The notes: generated by a model from the sequence alone, not told the origin. DNA of 64,000 bases from Galaxea fascicularis (GCA_948470475.1 OX419338.1:2398444-2462443); one strand, 5' to 3'. Counted from the stretch's first letter, positions 1 to 11,953 are shown. A program made the numbers and translations.

Positions 1-616
1 AAATTATGTTTATTTGGTCTATCCAGGTAACCTTGAAGAGACGTTTTTTAATCGGGAAAAGCACACTAACCTGTGAACAGACACAATTCAGTGTCTCTCT
101 CTAGATTCTATTTCAGTCATATGTTTATATTTTTAACCGTAAAATGGTTAAATTTCAGTAGTTTCAGCCTTGCCACTTCATAATTATCATAATTATGTTC
201 CGGAATGTTCCGGGATGTTCCTGAATGTTCCGTGTTCCTCATTTTAACGAAGGCCCTTCACATCGGACATGAAATTGAGGCAACATAATTTTAAAACTCC
301 AAAGTTCAAAGTTGAAAGTCAAATGACAGAACGTAGGTTTGATCGCAGAAGGCAGAAAGCAAAATATGGAATGAGCGAATATCGAATAGAGGCAACAAAA
401 TTAAGAAATGCAAAAGACAACTTGAAATACAAAAAAAAAAAAAAAAACACATGAAACCAAGGCAAAGTAATTGCAAAGTGCGCAAAACAGAATCAGGGAA
501 ACCTAATTGCTGAAATTAAGGCCATGAATCATTACAATGAAAATAGAATTTAGGAATTGATCTCAAAATTTGGATTGGCAGCAGCAAAATTTTTAAATGG
601 CCACGTGGTACACTGA
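1..616. other. AT-rich intergenic stretch, no gene recognised
   Basis: I see no splice-supported or homologous coding exon here. Two things stand out. One is a decameric TTCC/GGAA array at 198-230, listed separately. The other is a run of A residues at about 430-446, preceded by a short basic open frame, which looks like a retroposed A-tail rather than a gene. The stretch could be an intron or flank of the gene that owns the katanin-like exon at 3482. Confidence 0.5.
198..230. promoter_or_regulatory. Heat-shock-element-like array
   Basis: TTC and GAA trinucleotides alternate every 5 bases: TTC 198, GAA 203, TTC 208, GGA 213 (one mismatch), TTC 218, GAA 223, TTC 228. Alternating nTTCn/nGAAn pentamers are the established binding pattern of heat shock factor trimers, and six of seven units match. 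The 10-bp periodicity could equally be part of a dispersed repeat. No gene start is visible nearby, so a regulatory role is inference only. Confidence 0.35.
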
Positions 617-1742
617 TCTTTGCTAACTGTGGCTTTTGTCTCGGACTATTAAAAGTTTCTGAAAATCTTTCCGTTGGTCTTTGGCAGTGGTTTTATGCAC
701 TGGTCAGCGGGTGTACAAAGGAGAGGAAGATTGAGCGAACCAAACGGGTATTTTCTTCGTGTTAACACAACGTATTAAATTATAATAACGGAGCGCACGA
801 AATTGGATTCGAAGCACCTGGCTCCTTTCGTGTCCCTGAGCTCCCACGCTCGAAAAACAAACAAAGCAACCACGCTGGGTAACTCTTTTCACGCTAAAGT
901 CCTTGCAGTTGCTGTACCAAGAAATTGTCGCAAATATGGTAGTCTTTACACTAGGTTGTTAAGTAAGACTTAAGAGGTGCTAAGTTTTACTTAACCCGAA
1001 ATATCTGTGAAGACGTAAGTAAAATCTTAGGCCACTTTACCGTGTTTGCATCAAAGAAAATTTCAACATTTTCAAGTGTTTTAGCGGGGTTTAAAACACG
1101 AGCACGTGACCGATTTTAATGGCCGTGATAGATTGTTGAGCTCATGAATTATTAATGAGTATTTGAAATCCTTTTAAAACATCCTTTTCAAAGAAACCAT
1201 GCAAATGTTATTCTAAGTGCGCCAAAAACGTTTGAACTTGCACAGGACAGCCCAACAAGCAACCCACCCTTCCCTCCCCTCACCACACTCTTTTCCCATA
1301 AACTCGATATATGTCCAATGATACGTGATGTGGCACATCTAACGGATTCCTTGTCTGTCTTATTTGAAGAGAAGGTCGTCTAAGAATTGTTAAATTCAGA
1401 GAAGATGGGATATTTCGTTTGGGCAAATTTCCACCAAGCTTCCCCATCCAACTAAATTCCAGTACGAAGATTGTATACAAAAGATAACTTTTTAAGCAGC
1501 CATGCTTTACTTCAATGCCTGTTTCTAGCAATGTCATTCTCATTTCTTTTCATGGATTTTATTTTTAGACATCTAATTAAAGGTGCAATTTTTGCTGTTT
1601 GATCGACGACTGACAGGATGAACCTCGGGGCGAAAGGAGAGTTCCTCTTGTAATCGTTCGTATAGAGGTTGAAGATACACCACACTGGTTCCTTAACGTT
1701 GTTGTTGTCGCCGCGAAAATAAGTGAGAATATTCTGGCGCTG
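617..1742. repeat. Long interspersed repeat, copy A
   Basis: This segment is closely similar, at about 90 percent by eye, to 13167-14661 and in the same orientation. Shared landmarks include the block from the sequence ATGCACTGGTCAGCGGG (near 697 and 13286) to the block CCTTAACGTTGTTG (near 1690 and 14611). No long open reading frame or recognised domain is present. Copy A lacks a 195-bp segment and a MITE present in copy B, so it preserves the empty site for the MITE. The family is not recognised. Confidence 0.75.
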
Positions 1743-2139
1743 TTGATATCACCAATGTGTGCAGGTTAGTGATGAAGCAACAGGCACTACTGTAAATCGA
1801 AAGGGTGCGACAATCCTAATTAGTTTTTGTCAGAAAACACTCAGGATTGTCTTTGTTTTTTCTTCTAGCCCCTTGTTATCATGTTGTAGTTATTTGCTTT
1901 CAACAGGACCCGGCACTCGCCGGAGCTCCGGCGGGTATTCTGTTGAAAGTTGGTGGGTATTTTACCGCAGTCAAGTCGAAAATTTAGTTGAAATTCTTTT
2001 TGGCTTCTCGTATCACTCCAGCGGGTGCTGTTTCGAGGTAGCCACTTACTTCAATTGAAAGCACTGTTAACGTTGTGTAAACGTTTTAGTTGAACGTGTT
2101 GGCAGAAATTGTTTGTGTGCCGTTTTGTATCGTAACTGT
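1743..2139. other. Intergenic, nothing recognised
   Basis: No exon, tRNA, or clear repeat boundary is visible. A short open frame on the plus strand (1759-2058) has no recognisable domain and no splice or start context to support it. Confidence 0.4.
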
Positions 2140-2596
2140 CAGGCGTAGTCAATCGATAGAAATCGATATCTGAAATCAATCGATACCAATCGACCTCACA
2201 GAAAAGAATAACGCACATCTGTACATGCTCACTTTTCGGAGAAAGTCTTTTGAGTTAAGATTCCATTCTCTCGGGTGACAGGTTGACTATCATAACTGAT
2301 TGAAAAGAGATTGATTAATTTGTTCCGTTTATTGTTTTTGTGTATTCAACTCTTAATAATTGAATTCCAGTCGAGTGTGCCTCGAACCACCGTGTGTTTG
2401 GCTACCAATCGGAACCAGTAAAAGTTAGCGGTAAATTAGTCCTGAGAGCGAATTCAGAAATTATGACCACTTTACGCATGCCACGTTAATGCCTCCAGGC
2501 GTCTTGTTTCTTTATCGATTCCTGTCGAATAATATCGGATTGATATCAATTGCTATTGATTGTTACGGATTTTCGGTTTATCCATTTCTACGCCTG
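2140..2596. mobile_element. Candidate hAT-like MITE
   Basis: The segment begins with CAGGCGTAG (2140-2148) and ends with its exact reverse complement CTACGCCTG (2588-2596). Inside both ends there are ATCGAT-rich blocks in inverted orientation, giving weak extended inverted repeats. Ends starting with CAG are typical of hAT elements. An 8-bp target duplication is not evident (GTAACTGT against GTAGCACA), so the assignment is tentative. It has no coding capacity. Confidence 0.35.
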
Positions 2597-2702
2597 GTAG
2601 CACATGTTGCGTAGGAATAATACTGATTGGGTTTCACGCTGTCGTTGTTCTGTGTTACGGAAATTTAGTGTTAATTTATGTTAATCACGGTAGCTATTTT
2701 TA

Positions 2703-2919
2703 AGGCCCTGGCAAACGAGGATACATTGTTGCGGACACAAATGTTTCCCCGTTTGCCCGCGCGTGCAACATTTTTTGCGGACACAATTTTTTTTGTCCAG
2801 GACACAAAAAATGTTTCCGATTTTGTTCAGAAACAAATGTTTCCCAGTTTGTGCAGCATGGAAACAATCATGAGCAACAATGTGTCCGCAACAATGTGTC
2901 CTCGTTTGCCAGGGCCTTT
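2703..2919. mobile_element. Hairpin MITE, family 1 copy 1
   Basis: Inverted repeats start GGCCCTGGCAAACGAGG (from 2704) and end with the complement CCTCGTTTGCCAGGGCC (to 2916). The whole unit folds on itself through repeated GCGGACACA / TGTGTCCGC and AACAATG blocks. It is non-coding. A second copy of the same family lies 53 bp downstream. Confidence 0.8.
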
Positions 2920-2971
2920 ATATTAGCGCGCTTCAGATTTACATTTACATAAATGAAGCCGATAAAATCGC

Positions 2972-3154
2972 AAGGCCCTGGCAAACGAGGATACATTGTT
3001 GCGGACACATTGTTTCTCATGATGTTTTTTGGGTGACCAAACGCGCGGGATACAAAATGAATGTTGTGTTTCCATGCTGCGCAAACGGGGAAACATTTGT
3101 TGCGGACACAAAATTTGTTTGCGCAACAATGTATCCTCGTTTGCCAGGGCCTTT
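2972..3154. mobile_element. Hairpin MITE, family 1 copy 2
   Basis: It has the same terminal inverted repeats as the element at 2703-2919 (AAGGCCCTGGCAAACGAGG at 2972; complement ending at 3154). The middle has diverged in sequence and length (183 versus about 217 bp). The two copies are in the same orientation as far as a palindrome allows, so either two insertions or a duplication followed by divergence is possible. Confidence 0.8.
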
Positions 3155-3425
3155 AAATCTCTCGAATCTCAATAATTACTTCAAAAACGCTAAAAATATC
3201 TAAAGAACTGGAGGTGACCATCTCGTCAGGGAGGCAGTTCCAATCTGCGATAGTTCTTGAGAAGATATGAATACGTACAAATGGCCTAAGCAGCAAATGG
3301 GATACTAAACTATTGATTCGGCGTTAAGTGAAAACTTTGGCGTCATTCTAATTAATTCGTTTGTCTTTCATCAGTTTTGTACATAAAAAATCTGGTATTA
3401 TTGTGCAAGACACGCTTGCTTATAA

Positions 3426-4001
<576 letters not shown>

Positions 4002-5134
4002 TTAATGTTTCTTCTTTTTTCGTCCTCCTTCTCTTTTTTTCCTCGTTGATCTATGGCCCACAAGCTTCATGCTTGGGACATAAATGAACGGGAACGTATG
4101 TTCCCTACGTTCCTTCTGTGATACTTTTATGATCCAAATGGCACCAACAAGGAAAACAGTTCCCATTACAATACTGATTCCAATGCGACGGCGACTATTC
4201 GCTCTTTCCATGGTAGCTGTCCTAATAAACAAAAAATCGTAAAGATTTTCACTACTGAGTACAATATCTGTTATTCCTAAAAATACTCACACCCTTTCAA
4301 TGGAAGTCTTTATGGTTCTAAATTTCATGATTTGAAAATTCCACGTAAACCTTCATCATGACTTAAACAATAATAGAAACTTTTGCTTTGGAGACCTTGT
4401 TCATACTCCAATTTTCTGTTCTTCAGAGCCAGAAGTCTAAGAAAATCAAGGGTCTCCTCACAGATGTGTTTATGTTTGCATTTTTTCTAATGCAACAACA
4501 CAGTGATTTTCATAAAATCAAACAACTCAATGAAATTAAAAGAAAAAGCCAAATTATCATCACTGAGTCGCTGTAATTTCATCTGAAAAAGTCCATTACT
4601 TTTTTGTGTTTTACATCTTAATACAAACGCTAGTTACATGAGAAAAAGAGCAGCTGCAGTTCTGAGGATCTAATTATTACAGAAAATAACAGCAACAAGA
4701 TGACTACCATAAAGGTGTTTGTGGTGTATGACGTAATTAACCTCGTTTTGATGTAACGTGGGCTTTTGGCGGTAGATTGTATTTTCGGGCTACGCTGAAT
4801 TGTTCGAATAAGGTGGCCTTTCCCTACATCAAGGTACGACGGAAAGCCGCAAGAATCTGGAACAAAAATTCATCTCTCAAATCGGCACCCTTAATCCCCA
4901 CGGTATTAACGAACGCTTTTCATTTAACTAATGTATTCCTATTTTTCACGTTGCCATGTTACCACCAATAGCATAGCTCCTACTCCACTATAAAAACTAC
5001 ACACAACCCATAATTCCTCGATTAGCTTTGACGAAGGGCTAACGCTCGAAACGTGAGCTTTTAGAATCCTGTACGGTGGTCAATTTACATTTATCAATTC
5101 TGTTGATAACACCAAAATCTTTGTGTACTACTTC

Positions 5135-5170
<36 letters not shown>

Positions 5171-8100
5171 CCCCCTTTATTCATTTGTCGAATAAATGTT
5201 GGTTGAATTTATCTTCTCCTCTGGTTGAATATTTACGGAACGACGCAATACGTCACAGTGGCGACGAGGTAAACTGGAGAACGAACAAGCTGCGCCTACG
5301 AACGGAGAAGCACGTGGGAATCTTGTTGTTAGATCTTCGACATCAGCTCAGAAGTAAACAACATGGCGAGTAGACCTCCTTTCGATGTTTTCAATGCTGA
5401 GTCTGAAGATATCGAGAGTTATCTCGAACGACTGCAGGAATATTTCACCGCCTACGATATTAAGAACGACTCGGAACATCTATTGGAAGTGCTGTTTATC
5501 GAGTGTTGAAGGATTTATCATTCCCTGACGCGCCGAACACGAAAACCTTTGATCAGCTTGCTACGCTGCTGCGTGGGCGTTTCAAGCCAACACGCCTGAA
5601 GATCGCGGAGCGGTACAGATTTCACTCGGCAACCCAGAAAGCAGGGCAAAGCATTGTCGAATTTGTAAGAGAGTAAAAAAGTCTCGCGGGAACGTGTGAA
5701 TTCACCAACGAGCAGTTAAGCGATAGTCTACGTGATCGTTTCAGTTGCGGGCTTCGTTCGGAGCAGATTAAGCGGAAATTATCATCGGCCAACTTCACTT
5801 TTCAAGAAGTAGTGGACGCTGCAATCGCCCAAGAAATAGCACAGAAAGATGTACGGCACCTTGGGGCGAATAGTCAAGGTAAAAATTCATCGCCGAGTGT
5901 AAACCAGGTTAAGAGTGACAACGCGTGGTCACGCGGTAGTTCGTCGGGTCGACGTCACGGCTTTCGTGGAAAACAGCCTCGGCCGACAGAGAAACAAAGG
6001 AAGCGATGTTTTCGTTGCGGGTAAACCAATCACACCCCAGATAACTGCAAATACAAGAATTCTGAGTGTATTAGCTGCCATTTGACGGGTCATTTAAAGT
6101 CTGAGTGTCCCAGTGGGAAACCATTGAGAAAAATTGCGATTCAGGATTCTGAGGCGGGGGTGCTGGACTACGCGGGAGATGAATTTCTCGGGTCCATTTT
6201 TACCCTGGAGGAGAACCAAAAATCCGAACCATGCAAGGCAGGACTTTCAGCACCTCAGTGAAGGTCCCTGTGCAGATTGAAGAAGTGGAATTCCTTATGG
6301 TAGTAGACACGGGAGCGGCAGCTTCGATCCTAAATTATGCAGATTACGAGCGGTATTTCAAGTACCTTGCACTGCGGCCAGTGCAAAGATCATTCCACGC
6401 TTATGCCAGCACACCGCTGGACATTGCAGGACAGATTCTAGTTGACGTGAACTACAACGGGTAGCAGGCAACACTGCCACAACTCGTTGTTCGTGCAGAA
6501 CGGTACGCCCCTCCTTTGCTCGGAAGATCGTGGATGATGAAAATTCGCTTAGACTGGAAAAACCTCTTCCCATCGCCCAATGGTCAGTTTTTGATCGGTC
6601 ATGATAACGATCCACGGGTCGAATGTCTTAAGTATGCTGAGATCTTTAAGCTGGAGTTAGGAACGGTCCAGGGGGTGACAGCAAAATTGCACCTGAAGAA
6701 AAACGTAACGCCTGTGGTTCAGAGGGCTCGCCCAGTGCCTTATGCCCTACGTTCCGCCGTGGAGGGGGAACTCAAGCGCATGGAAAATGAAGGAGTTCTT
6801 AAACCGGTGGAGGTGAGTGACTGGGCCACGCCTATTGTCTGTGTGCCTAAAACTGATGGGTCAGTTCGGATTTGTGGAGATTACAAGGGCACAGTCAACC
6901 CAGCAATTCAAACGGAGCAGTTTCCGATTCCAACGTTAGAAGAAATAAGAGGACGGGTGTCGTCTTGGAAGAAATTTACGAAGGTTGATCGGCGAAGTGC
7001 GTATCAGCAATTGGTTCTAGACTAAGAGGCACAAAAACTGTGTACGATTAACAGCCACAAGGGCTTATTCCGTTATACACGCTTACCGTTTGGGATTTCC
7101 TCCAGCCCAGCCATTTGGCAGCGTTTCATTGACCAAGTGCTAGCAGGACTTGACGGAACTTGTGTGATTATGGACGATCTGTTAGTGGGTGGCTCGAACG
7201 ACGAGGAGCATGTGAGGAATTTGGATGCAGTTTTTATGCAGTTTAAGAAGTTTGGATTGCGAGTCAAATTACTGAAGTGTGTGTTTATGGCACCTTCTGT
7301 GGTATACTTTGGGCAGCGTTTTTCAGAGCATGGTCTTCAACCGATCGACGAAAAGGTCCAGGCCATCAAGGAGGCACCTACCCTCGAAACGTCTCCGAAC
7401 TTCGTTCCTTCTTGGGGATGGTAGCCGCATTGACTAACTTCATACCCAAGTTGTCCACGCTCGCTCATCCCCTATACGAGCTTAGGGAACACGCCTTGGA
7501 ACTGGTCGCCAGGCTGCGATAAGGCCTTCTGCGCGGTTAAATGTGCGCTAACGTCAGAGACTGTGCTAACGCATTACGACCCAAAGCTTCCTGTGGAACT
7601 GTCGGTGGACGCCTCTCCGTATGGGTTGGGCGCAGTAATAATGCACGTTTATCCCAATGGCAACCGACGCCCGATTGCCTATGCGTCACGTACTTTGAAC
7701 GAACACGAGAAACGCTACGGGTAGATAGACAAAAAGGCGTTGGCAATTATGTTTGGACTGAAACGTTTCCACTTGTACCTGTACGGGCGTCACTTCACGA
7801 TTCTAACGGATCATAAGCCACTGGAGCGAATTTTTGGTCCTAAGACAGCAATTCCCTCGCTTGCAGCTATGCGTCTTCAGCGTTGGGCCATTATTCTGTC
7901 AGCCTTCAACTACAGCATCAGATTTGTTCCGTCCAAGCAAAATGCAGTGGCTGACGCGCTGTCACGACTGCCCTTGCCCTCCATGTCTAACGAAGAGGAT
8001 GCTATCTTTAGGGTGGAAGAACGACTGATTGACTCGTTACCGATGTACGCACAAGGAGATAGCCCACGCTACTCGAGTAGACCTGGTACTATCCAGGGTG

Positions 8101-11100
8101 TTAGAGTTTGTCAAACAAGGATGGCCACAGCACGTGGAGGATCTGCGCCTGCAACCTTTCTTCAACCGCCGTTTCGAGTTGTCTGTTGAGCAAGATTGTC
8201 TGCTGTGGGGGCTAAGAGTAATCATACCTACCCGGTATCAGGAGGATATGTTGGAAGAGTTGCACATAGGTCACCCAGGCATCGTACGAATGAAAGAGTT
8301 GGCACGTAGTTACTTATGGTGGCCGAACATTGACCAGGAAATTGAGCAAGCTGTAAGAAGTTGTACCAGCTGTCAGCAAGTGAGGAAACCACCTGCTGTA
8401 GCTCCTTTAACCCCATGGCTATGGCCGAGTAACCCCTGGCACCGAGTTCACATTGATTATGCAGAAGACGAAAACGGGCATTATTTGATTGTCATTGATG
8501 CACATTCTCGCTGGCCTGAGATTTACTTCATGCAGCGCAGCACGTCTGCTTCAGCAACCATAACCATATTACTCGAACTATTCGCCAGTGCAGTGTGTAA
8601 GTGACAATGGTTCACAGTTTTGCAGCGAAGAATTTGCTCACTTCTTAAAGGTCAACGGCGTAAAACACGTACGCGTTGCTCCCAATCACGCAGCCAGCAA
8701 CGGTTTGGCAGAAAGGATGGTTCAGTCCTTCAAGAACCACATGAAGGCTTGCAAAGGCAGTAAACTGTCGATTCAGCAACGTATTGCCAATTTTATGTTG
8801 TCCTATCGCTAAACAATACATCCTACCACTGGCAGAACACCAGCTAGTCTGTTGCTGGGGCGCGAGCTACGCACTCGATTTACTCTTCTTCGCCCCAATG
8901 TAGGGGAGAATGTAATGGTGTCACAGTCAAAGCAGAAAGCAACGCACGACGTGCACACTAAGTTCAGAGAATTCTACCCTGGTGACAGAGTCCTGGTGAA
9001 AGACCTTCGGAAAGAACACACATGGTGGTCAGGGTCCATAGCAGAGCAGAGTGGACCGAAGTCTTACGTAGTAGTGCTGAACGATGGTCGAGTTTGGAAG
9101 CGGCATTTGGATCATATGAGACGGGATACGATGGATAGCGCGGTCTCTGAAGGAAACGACGTAGACGAATCTTGGAACACTGTTCTAGACCCCGTTCAAC
9201 AAAGCAGTTTTGGTGCAAGTGTTCCTCTGCCTCAGCTTCGGCCATCGGACACACCCGTCATGCAACGTGCGGAAACTGATCTCCCAGTCCACTTGGAGGA
9301 GAAGAGCAATTCTCAGTCAGGGACAGCAAATTCAACTCCTCTGGAAACCGCTTCTCCCGAAACAGAACAGGCCCCACTGCGTCGGTCTAGTAGAGTGCGT
9401 AAGGCACCGGACAGATTGATTGAGAAAATGGAGTAGATTAGGTTATACGAACACTGAACGTTGAGTTAGTTGGGGGGAATGTGGTGTATGACGTAATTAA
9501 CCTCGTTTTGATGTAACGCGGGCTTTTGGCGGTAGATTGTATTCTCGGGCTACGCTGAATTGTTCGAATAAATGTTGGTTGAGTTTATCTTCTCCTCTGG
9601 TTGAATATTTACGGAACGACGCAATACGTAACAGTGTTCCACTGTGATGATGAATGCTGCTCTTTCTTTAAAACCAGTGTACCATCAGCATTATTAAAAT
9701 TTGTTTTTCATCATTGATAGTATATGACACAAAAGTTAAAACTGAACAAGGGAAACACAAATTAAATAATAGTTTTAATGAAACACTGTACTTACAGTAC
9801 TTCAGAAGGGATTGGTGGTTTCATTGTTCTTGTTAGGATCAGGCTGATTCTGTCCACAGATGACACACGATGCATTGATGGAACATGACTTCCTTGTTCC
9901 CCTGTAACAAACAAATATAAAGGTCAGAACAATCTTAGGCAACAAGTTGCAAAGTTGTTTCCTAAACTAGGCAAGGACAAGGACAAGTCTCTGCAATAAG
10001 TTGCCTTCTGTGCACATATACTGCTGGGTCAAAAAAAAAAAATTATTATTATTATTATAGCAGTATTGTACTTCTAGATGCTGAACTTGCTAAAGAACGT
10101 AGGGCATAATAACGTAACCTATGTTCCTTCCGGGATTATAACTTTCTATAATATACTAAGTACAAAATGGAAACCTAATAACATTAATTGAAACCTACTC
10201 GTATGCCTATAAAAAACTAATTTAAAAACAACGTCCTAAAATTTGCTAGAAAGGCTGGCAACTGGTTACTATCGATTTCGCTAACTATTTACAGTCCGTC
10301 TTAAAGTCAATAAGGCAGCAACCTTGAATGTCCGAGCGATGTGGAGCGTACTTGAAATGACCAATCTCTGCATTAGCCTTAAGATTTCTCTGCACCTAGA
10401 ACCTAGGAGCACCCTGAGGGATCTTTCCATGTCCACACAACAGCCTCCCAACACATCTATGATCACATTGTACTGGTTGATCTTATAACCCTTGTACTGT
10501 GCTTATTATTATTATTATTACTATTATTATATCGTGCTAATTCTGTATAGTGTCAAAGCGACCTCTCCCTGTGATCTGTCCCTGTGAGAAAAGGTGAATT
10601 GTTGTATAGCTGGCCTTTTTCCCGCTACAGCATGCTCATTCATTGGCTAGTTCATGGTCACGTGACATCTAACAATGAAACTGTTTACCACTAAATGCCA
10701 TGAGTAGGCAACATTGCAAAAACTATGACGTCAAACAGGAAACAGTTCACTGTTACCCATGAAACGTTGACCGCTGTTGCATGTGATCAGTGCGTGGAGT
10801 TGAAGGAGGCCTGATGTTGTTGCTAGAATCTCAGTGCATTTTTTCAAAATTTGCTTTTCTTTTTGTTTCCATTTGTTTTGCTATATAACAAATCACTTTA
10901 TGACTGGTCCCTCGGGGAACAGTGAATTTTGTTTTCCTTGAATCTCAAAGTTTTCCGATTCTCACTGTTCCCCAAGGGACCAGTCATTAAGTGTTTTATG
11001 ATGTTTAAAAATGTTCCCCTGTAGTGAAAAGGGGGCCAAGAGCTTGACAGGAATTGAACCCGTGATATTTTACACGTTTCATCTTCAGGGTGTCAAATCT

Positions 11101-11828
11101 AACACTTGGGCATGTGTATGTCACTGTGATCGAGGGGAGGAGAATTTTACCTGACAAGGAGGGTAAACTGAAGTTTTTAAATACATTGGTCAGAACATCA
11201 AGCTTAAATACTGTAGTTATCTTGCTTTACGTACCTACAGCTGTAGTTAAATTTTGAGATTAATATTTTGCTGAGAACTCGCTGTAAATCCGAATAGTGT
11301 TATGTTTAAGTCCAAACAACCGAGCGTCAAAGGCGCTCACATGCAGAATATTACTAGGTTCCTTCCCACCAGTTCAAACACCACAAAATTCACACGGAAG
11401 TGCTCTCTGATTCACTAGCTTTATGATATTTTAAAGCAGCGATTAAGTTTAAAGTGGCTGCGCTTTTAAGATCGAGTCTACCTATAGCGTAAAATGGCAA
11501 AAAATGTAAAGGAATACAGGCCACTTAACAGATTGTAAACACAATTTGTCCATAATTTTCTGTTTTTACCTGTACTTGATGTATCTAGGACGAAACCCAA
11601 CCGTGTGGAGGAAAAAGCTCTAAAAAGAGTTATGTTATTTAGGTTTCTTTTACAGCAATAAGTTTCACCTGCAGCAACTTCTTGATTACTCATCGATCGT
11701 CTCACCACGCTCGAGCCAGAGCGAAACTGCGAAGCTGTCCTGTTCAGCGATAACGCACTTCTCACAGGAGTAGAGATAATCCTTGATTCCGATCCTCGGA
11801 GAAGTGGAGCAAAAGCTCTTGATAACAT
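4002..11828 (-). CDS. Small mitochondrial-type single-pass membrane protein (3 exons)
   Basis: I do not recognise the family. Three exons join with consistent phases. Exon 1, 11669-11828, starts at ATG 11828 and ends GCAG|GTGAAA (phase 1). Exon 2, 9796-9901, follows acceptor TTGTTACAG and ends ACT|GTAAGT (phase 2). Exon 3, 4002-4221, follows acceptor TTTATTAG. The product is 161 aa. The first 50 residues are rich in R, S, L and A with no acidic residues except one, as in a mitochondrial presequence. A conserved-looking [10 protein letters not shown] stretch comes next. One hydrophobic segment, [20 protein letters not shown], follows, then a basic tail ending in poly-lysine. AATAAA lies 34 nt after the stop. 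The 5.6-kb second intron is occupied by a gypsy element in the opposite orientation. Alternative: exon 3 could be an independent 69-aa gene, because its ATG at 4211 has a strong Kozak context (GCTACCATGG). Confidence 0.6.
4222..4719. other. Second intron of the small gene, left of the retrotransposon
   Basis: This is non-coding intron sequence. No structured element is seen. The last five bases (GTGTT, 4715-4719) are the left target-site duplication of the gypsy element. Confidence 0.5.
4720..5257 (+). repeat. 5' LTR, split by an insertion
   Basis: LTR sequence occupies 4720-4811 (92 bp) and 5196-5257 (62 bp), which sum to the 154 bp of the intact 3' LTR. The interruption at 4812-5188 is flanked by the 7-bp duplication CGAATAA (4805-4811 and 5189-5195). 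Confidence 0.93.
4812..5188. mobile_element. Nested retroposon fragment in the 5' LTR
   Basis: This 377-bp insert has a 7-bp target-site duplication (CGAATAA). It contains the phrase GACGAAGGGCTAACGCTCG, and a block resembling it recurs in degraded form at 17599-17715. From memory this resembles the 3' tails of Penelope-like elements in cnidarians; that name is unchecked. It has no coding capacity. It must be younger than the gypsy insertion. Confidence 0.65.
5363..6140 (+). pseudogene. gag remnant of the gypsy element
   Basis: A start codon at 5363 (after AACATGG) opens a frame that stops at about 5509. The homologous frame resumes one frame over, then meets a stop near 5677 and another inside the zinc knuckle near 6023, after the first C-x2-C. 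The rest of the knuckle region (C-x2-C, H, C spacing) follows with further cysteines around 6065-6110. Capsid-like and nucleocapsid-like order is kept, but the product cannot be made intact. Confidence 0.8.
6231..9436 (+). pseudogene. pol remnant: protease, RT, RNase H, integrase
   Basis: Visible landmarks in order are: protease active-site-like DTGAAAS near 6307; the reverse transcriptase palm, first aspartate in [10 protein letters not shown] near 6985 and IMDD box near 7170; the RNase H start [10 protein letters not shown] near 7610 and its C-terminal part 7740-7970; the integrase HHCC region 8260-8375; the DDE-type core including SDNGSQF near 8602; and a basic tail to 9436. Stops fall at about 6462, 7023, 7722 and 8810, with frame shifts near 7390, 7520 and 8595. 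All key domains are recognisable but the frame is thoroughly broken. Confidence 0.88.
9480..9633 (+). repeat. 3' LTR, intact
   Basis: This 154-bp LTR runs from TGTGGTG to CGTAACA and directly follows the polypurine tract. It is identical to the 5' LTR except for four substitutions. Confidence 0.95.
10281..10500 (-). mobile_element. Non-LTR retrotransposon coding fragment
   Basis: The minus strand encodes a peptide with the phrases [10 protein letters not shown] and [17 protein letters not shown]. From memory, this resembles the conserved tail that follows reverse transcriptase in many cnidarian retroelement proteins. Only about 60 codons remain, with no start or catalytic core. The family name is not assigned. 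Confidence 0.45.
10883..11003. mobile_element. Foldback MITE
   Basis: TGACTGGTCCC (10901) pairs with GGGACCAGTCA (ending 10986). The complementarity continues through CGGGGAACAGTGA and outward through CACTTTA / TAAGTG-type flanks. The result is a short hairpin with no coding capacity. Confidence 0.7.
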
Positions 11829-11953
11829 ACTTAAAACAAAATCAAATCAATCTATTCGTTCTCTGGTGACTATAAAAGCAAGAAATTTATCCTGCAACCA
11901 CTGTTCAAAGAGGAGTTCATCAACAGTGCGTCGCATACGCGGGAAACAGGCTA

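Larger units (their letters stand above)
4720..9633 (+). mobile_element. Ty3/gypsy LTR retrotransposon, complete but inactivated
   Basis: The element is bounded by 154-bp LTRs that start TGTGGTG and end ACA, flanked by a perfect 5-bp target duplication GTGTT (4715-4719 and 9634-9638). A purine tract, TTGGGGGGAA, sits just before the 3' LTR. A TGGCGACGAGG primer-binding-site-like sequence begins at 5259. The domain order is gag, CCHC zinc knuckle, aspartic protease, reverse transcriptase, RNase H, integrase, as in Metaviridae-type elements. At least seven stop codons or frame breaks interrupt the coding region. The two LTRs differ at 4 of 154 positions when the insertion in the 5' LTR is ignored. 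It lies inside an intron of the small minus-strand gene. Confidence 0.95.
9902..11668. other. First intron of the small gene, repeat-rich
   Basis: This intron holds a short ATT microsatellite (10038-10060), a non-LTR retrotransposon coding fragment (10281-10500), another ATT run (10502-10530), a foldback element (10883-11003) and, near 11048-11070, a minus-strand GGTTCAATTCC box like the B box of a tRNA-derived SINE. No additional exon is needed to keep the reading frame of the gene. Confidence 0.5.

Noticed and set aside
269..454. Small basic open frame ending in poly-lysine
   Set aside because: The lysines come from an A-run; no domain or gene context.
704..892. Minus-strand open frame resembling 13607-13837
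   Set aside because: Both are non-coding translations of the same dispersed repeat, with frame breaks between copies.
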